From Agrococcus sp. SGAir0287 (GTDB lineage Bacteria; Actinomycetota; Actinomycetes; Actinomycetales; Microbacteriaceae): a DNA stretch of 64,000 bases. Shown here in pieces: positions 59,994 through 64,000 of this stretch. The DNA lies in assembly GCF_005484985.1 (NCBI RefSeq), contig NZ_CP027942.1, forward strand, positions 186,001 to 250,000, given 5' to 3'. Positions within the stretch are counted from its first letter, which is position 1. Each line of letters starts with the position of its first letter. Both the position numbers and the translations under genes were made by a program. The notes beneath the pieces are model-generated. The model was not told the DNA's origin. It did not search any database and was given only the letters and a program-made list of their open reading frames with translations.

Positions 59994-60446
59994 ATGGAGC
60001 TGCAGGACGTCGCACGGCTGAGTGCCGCGCTCGAGCGCATCGCTCGTCGCGTGCGCGGCGCCGATCTGCCCGGCGGGCTCTCGTCCATCGCCGCGTCGAC
60101 GCTGTACGTGCTCGCGACCGAGGGCCCCACGCGCCTCACTGCGCTCGCCGACGCCGAGCACGTCACGCAGCCCGCGATGACGCAGCTCGTGCGTCGCCTC
60201 GAGCGCGAGGGCCTCGTCGAGCGTCGTCACGATCCGAGCGACGGCCGCGCCGTGCTCGTCGCGGCCACGGATGCGGGTGCCGCTCTGAGCGCCGAGCGCC
60301 GCGCCGCGCGCGCCGACGCCCTCGCCGCCGTGCTCGAGGAGGTCGACGCCGACGAGCGCGCCGCCCTCGCCGCGGCGCTGCCCGCGCTCGAGCACCTCGC
60401 CGCGAACCCCGCCCCGTCATCGCGCGCGCTCCAGACCCCGCGGTAG
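59994..60446 (+). CDS. MarR-family transcriptional regulator
   Basis: 150 aa. Winged helix: LQDVARLSAALERIARRVRG, SSIAASTLYVLATEGPTRLTALADAEHVTQPAMTQLVRRLEREGLVERRHDPSDGRAVLVAATDAGAAL, then dimer helices. ATG 59994 is taken as start: TACAAT (59982-59987) is 6 nt upstream, so the message is probably leaderless, and the alternative ATG at 59976 lies inside the -10 region. It precedes an MFS exporter gene by 73 bp, the usual MarR-efflux pairing, and probably controls both. Confidence 0.92.
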   Translation: MELQDVARLSAALERIARRVRGADLPGGLSSIAASTLYVLATEGPTRLTALADAEHVTQPAMTQLVRRLEREGLVERRHDPSDGRAVLVAATDAGAALSAERRAARADALAAVLEEVDADERAALAAALPALEHLAANPAPSSRALQTPR

Positions 60447-60519
60447 TCCCGCGCATCCGCCCCGCCCCGGCGCCTCTCGCGACGCCGTCGCACCACCCGT
60501 CACGAGAGAGGTCGAACCC

Positions 60520-61875
60520 ATGCCCACCGACACGTCCATCGCAGCAGCCGCTCCGCGCCCGCCGTCCCACGCAGCCCACCCGACGGCGAGCATCCTCCGT
60601 CAGCCGAAGGCGGTGTGGGCCGTCGCGTTCGCATGCGTCATCTCGTTCATGGGCATCGGCTTCGTCGACCCGATCCTGCCCGCGATCGGCGAGCAGATGC
60701 ATGCGAGCCACGCGCAGGTCGAGCTGCTCTTCACGAGCTACCTGCTCGTCACCGCCGTCGCGATGCTCGGCACCGGCTGGGTGTCGAGCCGCATCGGCGG
60801 CAAGCGCACGCTCATCCTCGGCCTCGTCGTCATCGTCGCGTTCGCCGCGCTCGCCAGCCTCTCGCCGACGATCGACGCGATGGTCGGGTTCCGCGCCGGA
60901 TGGGGGCTCGGCAACGCGCTCTTCATCGCGACGAGCCTCGCCGTCATCGTCGGCAGCGCCACGGGCGGCGTGCCCGGCGCCATCGCCATCTACGAGGCCG
61001 CGATGGGCATCGGCATCGCCGTCGGCCCGCTGCTCGGCGGCATCCTCGGCTCCGCCGGCTGGCAGTGGCCCTTCCTCGGCGTCTCGATCCTCATGCTCGT
61101 CGGCCTCGTCGGCACCATCCTCTTCGTGCCGAACGCGCCGACGACCGCGCGTCGGCTGCCCCTGTCCGCGCCGCTCAAGGCCCTGCGGCACCGCGGCCTG
61201 CTCGTGCTGAGCCTCGTCGCCCTGCTCTACAACTGGGCGTTCTTCACCGTGCTCGCCTACGCGCCGCTGCTGCTCGGCTTCGACGCGATCTCGCTCGGCA
61301 TGATCTTCTTCGGCTGGGGACTCCTCGTGGCGCTCTTCGCCGTCGTCGTCGCGCCGCGGCTCGAACGCCGCTTCGGGCTCGTGCCCGTGCTCGTGGGCGC
61401 CTTCGTGCTCATGGCGCTCGACCTCGTCGCGATGGCGATCTGGACCGACGTCGCCGCCGTGCTCGTCGCGACCGTGATCGTGTCGGGCATCTGCTCGGGC
61501 CTCAACAACACGCTCGTCACGCAGGCGGTCATGCAGGTCGCGCCCGTCGAGCGGCCGGTCGCGAGCGCGTCGTACTCGTTCGTGCGCTTCTTCGGCGGCG
61601 GGCTGGCGCCGTTCGTCGCGGGCGTCGTCGGCACCGCGGTGAGCATCCACGTGCCGTTCTGGATCGCCGTGGCGGCGATCGTCGGCGCCATCGTGCTGCT
61701 CGCCGCCTCCGGCCACCGCATCGCCGAGGGCGTCGCCGCCGCCGAGGCGGCGGACGAGCAGGTGCTGCCGACCGCCGCCGGCGACGCACCGGCCGAGCCG
61801 GTCGTGCTCGTCGACGACGCGCTCGACGAGGATGCGTCCGCGATCCGAGCGCTCGCCGGTCGCGACGGCCGCTGA
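60520..61875 (+). CDS. MFS multidrug/metabolite exporter (DHA1 type)
   Basis: 451 aa with 12 membrane helices. MFS motif A GWVSSRIGGKRTLILGLVV, motif C region AIYEAAMGIGIAVGPLLGGILGSAGWQWPFLG, both typical of drug:H+ antiporter-1 proteins. The long Ala/Glu/Asp C-terminal tail is cytosolic. Probably exports the ligand sensed by the MarR protein just upstream. RBS GAGAGAGG. Ends before a 13-bp-plus-8-bp stem terminator (61901-61950). Confidence 0.93.
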   Translation: MPTDTSIAAAAPRPPSHAAHPTASILRQPKAVWAVAFACVISFMGIGFVDPILPAIGEQMHASHAQVELLFTSYLLVTAVAMLGTGWVSSRIGGKRTLILGLVVIVAFAALASLSPTIDAMVGFRAGWGLGNALFIATSLAVIVGSATGGVPGAIAIYEAAMGIGIAVGPLLGGILGSAGWQWPFLGVSILMLVGLVGTILFVPNAPTTARRLPLSAPLKALRHRGLLVLSLVALLYNWAFFTVLAYAPLLLGFDAISLGMIFFGWGLLVALFAVVVAPRLERRFGLVPVLVGAFVLMALDLVAMAIWTDVAAVLVATVIVSGICSGLNNTLVTQAVMQVAPVERPVASASYSFVRFFGGGLAPFVAGVVGTAVSIHVPFWIAVAAIVGAIVLLAASGHRIAEGVAAAEAADEQVLPTAAGDAPAEPVVLVDDALDEDASAIRALAGRDGR

Positions 61876-61900
61876 GCCAAGCGTCCGGCGCGTCGCACGC

Positions 61901-61950
61901 GCAGCACGAGCCCGCAAGCCCCACGCAGGGGGCTTGCGGGCCCGTGCTGC
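61901..61950. terminator. strong hairpin terminator
   Basis: GCAGCACG (61901-61908) and CGTGCTGC (61943-61950) close an outer stem; inside, GCCCGCAAGCC (61910-61920) pairs with GGCTTGCGGGC (61931-61941), with a single A opposite C between them. Confidence 0.85.
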
Positions 61951-61997
61951 GCGGGAGGACCGTGGATGCGAGGGCGGATGGGAGCGAGGAGGGCGCG

Positions 61998-62291
61998 ATG
62001 CGATCGATCCTGTACGCCGGCCAGGCGGTGACGTCGTCGGACCGCGTCGCGATCGAGCTGCTCGCCTATGCGAAGTCGCTCGCGACGCACGGCACCGTCG
62101 ACGTCGTGTCGATCCCGATCGTGTCCGGCGGCGGCGCGGAGTCCTGCGACCTGCTCGTCGGCTCGGGCATCGCGCTCGCGGTCGGGCCTGCGGACGACCC
62201 GTTCACCGACGTCGTCGGGGCGGATCTCGCGATCGACGACCTCCGTGAGCGCCAGCAGCGCCTCACGGGGCCGGAGCTCGGCCTGTCCTGA
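61998..62291 (+). CDS. small hypothetical protein
   Basis: 97 aa from ATG 61998 with RBS GAGGAGGG. MRSILYAGQAVTSSDRVAIELLAYAKSLATHGTVDVVSIPIV looks like an alternating beta-alpha start; the rest is GGGAESCDLLVGSGIALAVGPADDPFTDVVGADLAIDDLRERQQRL. Size and pattern suggest a single-domain cytosolic protein; no family recognised. Convergent with the fructosamine kinase gene. Confidence 0.65.
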   Translation: MRSILYAGQAVTSSDRVAIELLAYAKSLATHGTVDVVSIPIVSGGGAESCDLLVGSGIALAVGPADDPFTDVVGADLAIDDLRERQQRLTGPELGLS

Positions 62292-62327
62292 GCGGGGTGG
62301 TCGGTGCCGCGTCGAGCCGCGCGGTCG

Positions 62328-63086
62328 TCAGACGTAGCGGCGGGCGACCGCGACGAGCTCGGCGCCGTACGACGGGCCGTGGCTGACGGCGTGCACGGCG
62401 AGCGGATGCAGCTGGTGCAGCCCGAGGAGGTCGCGCCACTCGCCCTCGAGCTCCGCCGCCTCCGCGTGGGCGTCGAGCACGACGTCGAGATGCGGCAGCC
62501 CGAAGAGCGCGAGCATCGCCAGGTCGGTGAGCGGATGCCCGCCCTGAGCGGCCGGGTCGATGAGGACGGCGCCGTCCGCCGTCCAGAGCACGTTGCCGCT
62601 CCACAGGTCGCCGTGGATGCGCGCGGGGGAGCGGTCGTCGTCGAAGGCGCCGTCGACGAGCCGGCCGCACACGCGCTCCACGACCGCGGCGCCATCGGGA
62701 TCGAGGTGGCCGGCGTCGACCGCGGCGCGCACGAACGGCAGGATGCGCTGGTGCGCGAACGAGTCGGCCCACGACGCCGCAGGCGTCATGGGCTGGCGCT
62801 GACGACCGATCCATCCCTCGCCCTCGCAGCCGGGCGGCGGCGCGCACCATGCCGGGGCACCTGCCGCGTGCGTGGCGGCGAGCGCCTGCCCGAACGCCTC
62901 GGCGTGCGCGCGAGTGGGAGCGGCGGGCTCGAGGCGCTCGAGCGCGATCGTCGCGCCGTCGTGGGCGAGCACGCGCGCGACGCGTGCACCGCCGTGCTGC
63001 TCGGCGTCGACGAGCCAGCGCAGGCTCGCGACCTCCCACGCGGCGGCGTCGGCGCCCCAGCGGACGTGCTTCGTGAACGAGGCCAT
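62328..63086 (-). CDS. fructosamine kinase family protein
   Basis: 252 aa. Protein-kinase-like fold with APH motifs: RIHGDLWSGNVLWTADGAVLIDPAAQGGHPLTDLAMLALFG (catalytic HGDLWSGN and IDPA), EALASLRWLVDA-like lobe near the start and GLPHLDVVLDAH later. Phosphorylates fructosamine or ketosamine adducts to trigger their breakdown (deglycation). ATG 63086. Clear family; specificity not determinable. Confidence 0.9.
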   Translation of the reverse strand: MASFTKHVRWGADAAAWEVASLRWLVDAEQHGGARVARVLAHDGATIALERLEPAAPTRAHAEAFGQALAATHAAGAPAWCAPPPGCEGEGWIGRQRQPMTPAASWADSFAHQRILPFVRAAVDAGHLDPDGAAVVERVCGRLVDGAFDDDRSPARIHGDLWSGNVLWTADGAVLIDPAAQGGHPLTDLAMLALFGLPHLDVVLDAHAEAAELEGEWRDLLGLHQLHPLAVHAVSHGPSYGAELVAVARRYV

Positions 63087-63202
63087 GCCCCATCCTCCCG
63101 TGCCGGCGCGGGCACGACCGGTCGCGACCGGGCCGACGGCCGATGCCGCTCGCCTCGAGCGCGACGCCGGCGACCGCGATCGATCGCCGCGGCCAGGGCG
63201 CC

Positions 63203-64000
63203 TCAGTCGAGCGCTGCGGGCATCCCGTTGGCCGTGCCGTAGGCGCGCACCGCGCGTCGCAGCGCGGGGCCCTGACGCGCGGGCACGGGCGTCCACGGCT
63301 CCACCGCGACGCGGATGCTCGAGGCCGTCGTCGTGCGGCGCCAGGTGCCGACGACGGCGCCGTCGACCACGACGGCCGGCAGGAACATGCCGTTGGCGCC
63401 GGGCACGATGCGCTCGAGCGGCTCACCGCGCAGCGTGATCGACCGATCGGCGTAGCCGAGCACGAGCTCGTCGAAGGGCGCGACGAGCAGCACGCCGGCC
63501 GCAGGCTCGAGCCCGGGCGCGTGCAGGTAGGTCGTGCCCGCGACCTCCCACGCGTCGAGCTCGTCGCGCACCGCGTCGACGCCGCGTCGCGCATCCGCCA
63601 CCGTGAGCCCCGCCCACCAGGCCAGGTCGTGCACCGTGGCGGGTCCGTGGCTCAGGAGGTAGCGCCGCGCGAGCTCCTCGAGCGCCTCGTCGCCGTCGAG
63701 CGCACGCGGGGTCGCGACCCATGCGTCGTGCAGGGCGTAGTCGGTGCGGCTCGTCATGACGACGTGACCGTGACGGGCGAGCCAGCCGAGGATGTGCGGC
63801 CCGCGCTGCGCGTCGACCGGCTGACCTGCCGCGACGAGCGCGTCGAGCAGCGCCTGCCGTGACGCGGGCCCATCGGCGAGCGCGCGCTCGACCACGGCTC
63901 GGGATCGCACGAGGGCCTCCTCGTCGAGTCCGAGCGAGCGCATGCGCGTCGCGTCGCGTCGGTCCACGCGATCGGCGGTGAGGGTCGCGAGCCAGCGGAT
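63203..64000 (-). CDS. winged-helix DNA-binding domain protein (HTH_42-like), 5'-truncated
   Basis: 266 codons visible including the stop; the open frame continues past the window edge through IRWLATLTADRVDRRDATRM. It matches the actinobacterial winged-helix domain-containing family (YcaQ/HTH_42): LGLDEEALVRSRAVVERALADGPASRQALLDALVAAGQPV, GPATVHDLAWWAGLTVADARRGV, DAWEVAGTTYLHAPG and the end LLVAPFDELVLGYADRSI ... FLPAVVVDGAVVGTWRRT. YcaQ relatives act in DNA crosslink repair. Not coupled to neighbours on its own strand within view. Confidence 0.85.
   Translation of the reverse strand: MRWLATLTADRVDRRDATRMRSLGLDEEALVRSRAVVERALADGPASRQALLDALVAAGQPVDAQRGPHILGWLARHGHVVMTSRTDYALHDAWVATPRALDGDEALEELARRYLLSHGPATVHDLAWWAGLTVADARRGVDAVRDELDAWEVAGTTYLHAPGLEPAAGVLLVAPFDELVLGYADRSITLRGEPLERIVPGANGMFLPAVVVDGAVVGTWRRTTTASSIRVAVEPWTPVPARQGPALRRAVRAYGTANGMPAALD

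Overview
The window is very GC-rich DNA (roughly 70 to 75 percent by eye) densely packed with short intergenic gaps, many ATGA/GTGA start-stop overlaps and GTG starts. A CIRCE-controlled Hsp20, an LpqH-like lipoprotein, an LPXTG surface protein, DUF2510/RDD, DUF3159 and FBP proteins, and a dispersed CAGCTGGTCGAG intergenic repeat all point to an actinomycete, most likely of the family Microbacteriaceae. The species cannot be fixed from sequence reading alone. I see no rRNA, tRNA, CRISPR array, insertion sequence or prophage; this looks like ordinary chromosome, rich in catabolic and transport loci and in unusual intergenic repeats.

Layout. 0-4 kb: a cut-off GntR-type regulator divergent from a cupin gene, a zinc-free quinone oxidoreductase, an AEC permease and a RarD/EamA permease. 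4-13 kb, stress: Hsp20 under a CIRCE element with a coupled 29-aa ORF, TerC behind a yybP-ykoY manganese riboswitch, Fur-family regulator plus catalase, LtrA-like protein, holin-like membrane protein, MFS exporter, aldo/keto reductase, PEBP protein. 13-16 kb: LPXTG surface protein and an LpqH-like lipoprotein. 16-24 kb: a glucoside ABC importer (binding protein and two permeases, no ATPase), a LacI regulator with two palindromic operators, and trehalose synthase. 24-32 kb: a complete sugar catabolic locus with SorC regulator, RPE-like epimerase, RbsC/B/A-type importer, SIS isomerase, FGGY kinase and TalC-type aldolase. 32-39 kb: TSUP permease, two RDD proteins, pirin, DUF3159 protein, a membrane protein and glucose-6-phosphate dehydrogenase.

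39-43 kb: a fused UlaA-UlaB PTS transporter with a SIS isomerase and a GntR/UTRA regulator, then an FBP-domain protein with an elaborate leader. 43-49 kb: an IclR-PepE pair divergent from OPT transporter, AroM and DUF1177 genes, probably a peptide or amino-acid uptake and processing locus. 49-55 kb: an orphan ThDP enzyme, VIT1-type metal transporter, GPP34 protein and a PiT phosphate transporter behind a PHO-box-like direct repeat. 55-64 kb: a HhH-GPD DNA repair protein coupled to an odd NadM-like/methyltransferase fusion; a NUDIX (NrtR-like) gene divergent from an SPFH plus NAD-kinase-like operon with two palindromic operators; MarR and MFS genes; fructosamine kinase; and a cut-off winged-helix protein.

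The most interesting material is (i) the NUDIX/SPFH/NAD-kinase-like locus with its paired operators, (ii) three kinds of intergenic repeat: a four-unit palindromic array with a 90-91 bp period plus a solo copy, two 20-21 bp arrays ending in an identical 27-bp hairpin, and a third 19-21 bp array, (iii) the methyltransferase carrying a nucleotidyltransferase-like domain whose HxGH motif is lost, and (iv) the leader of the FBP gene. All functional statements are from reading the sequence; no database search was run.
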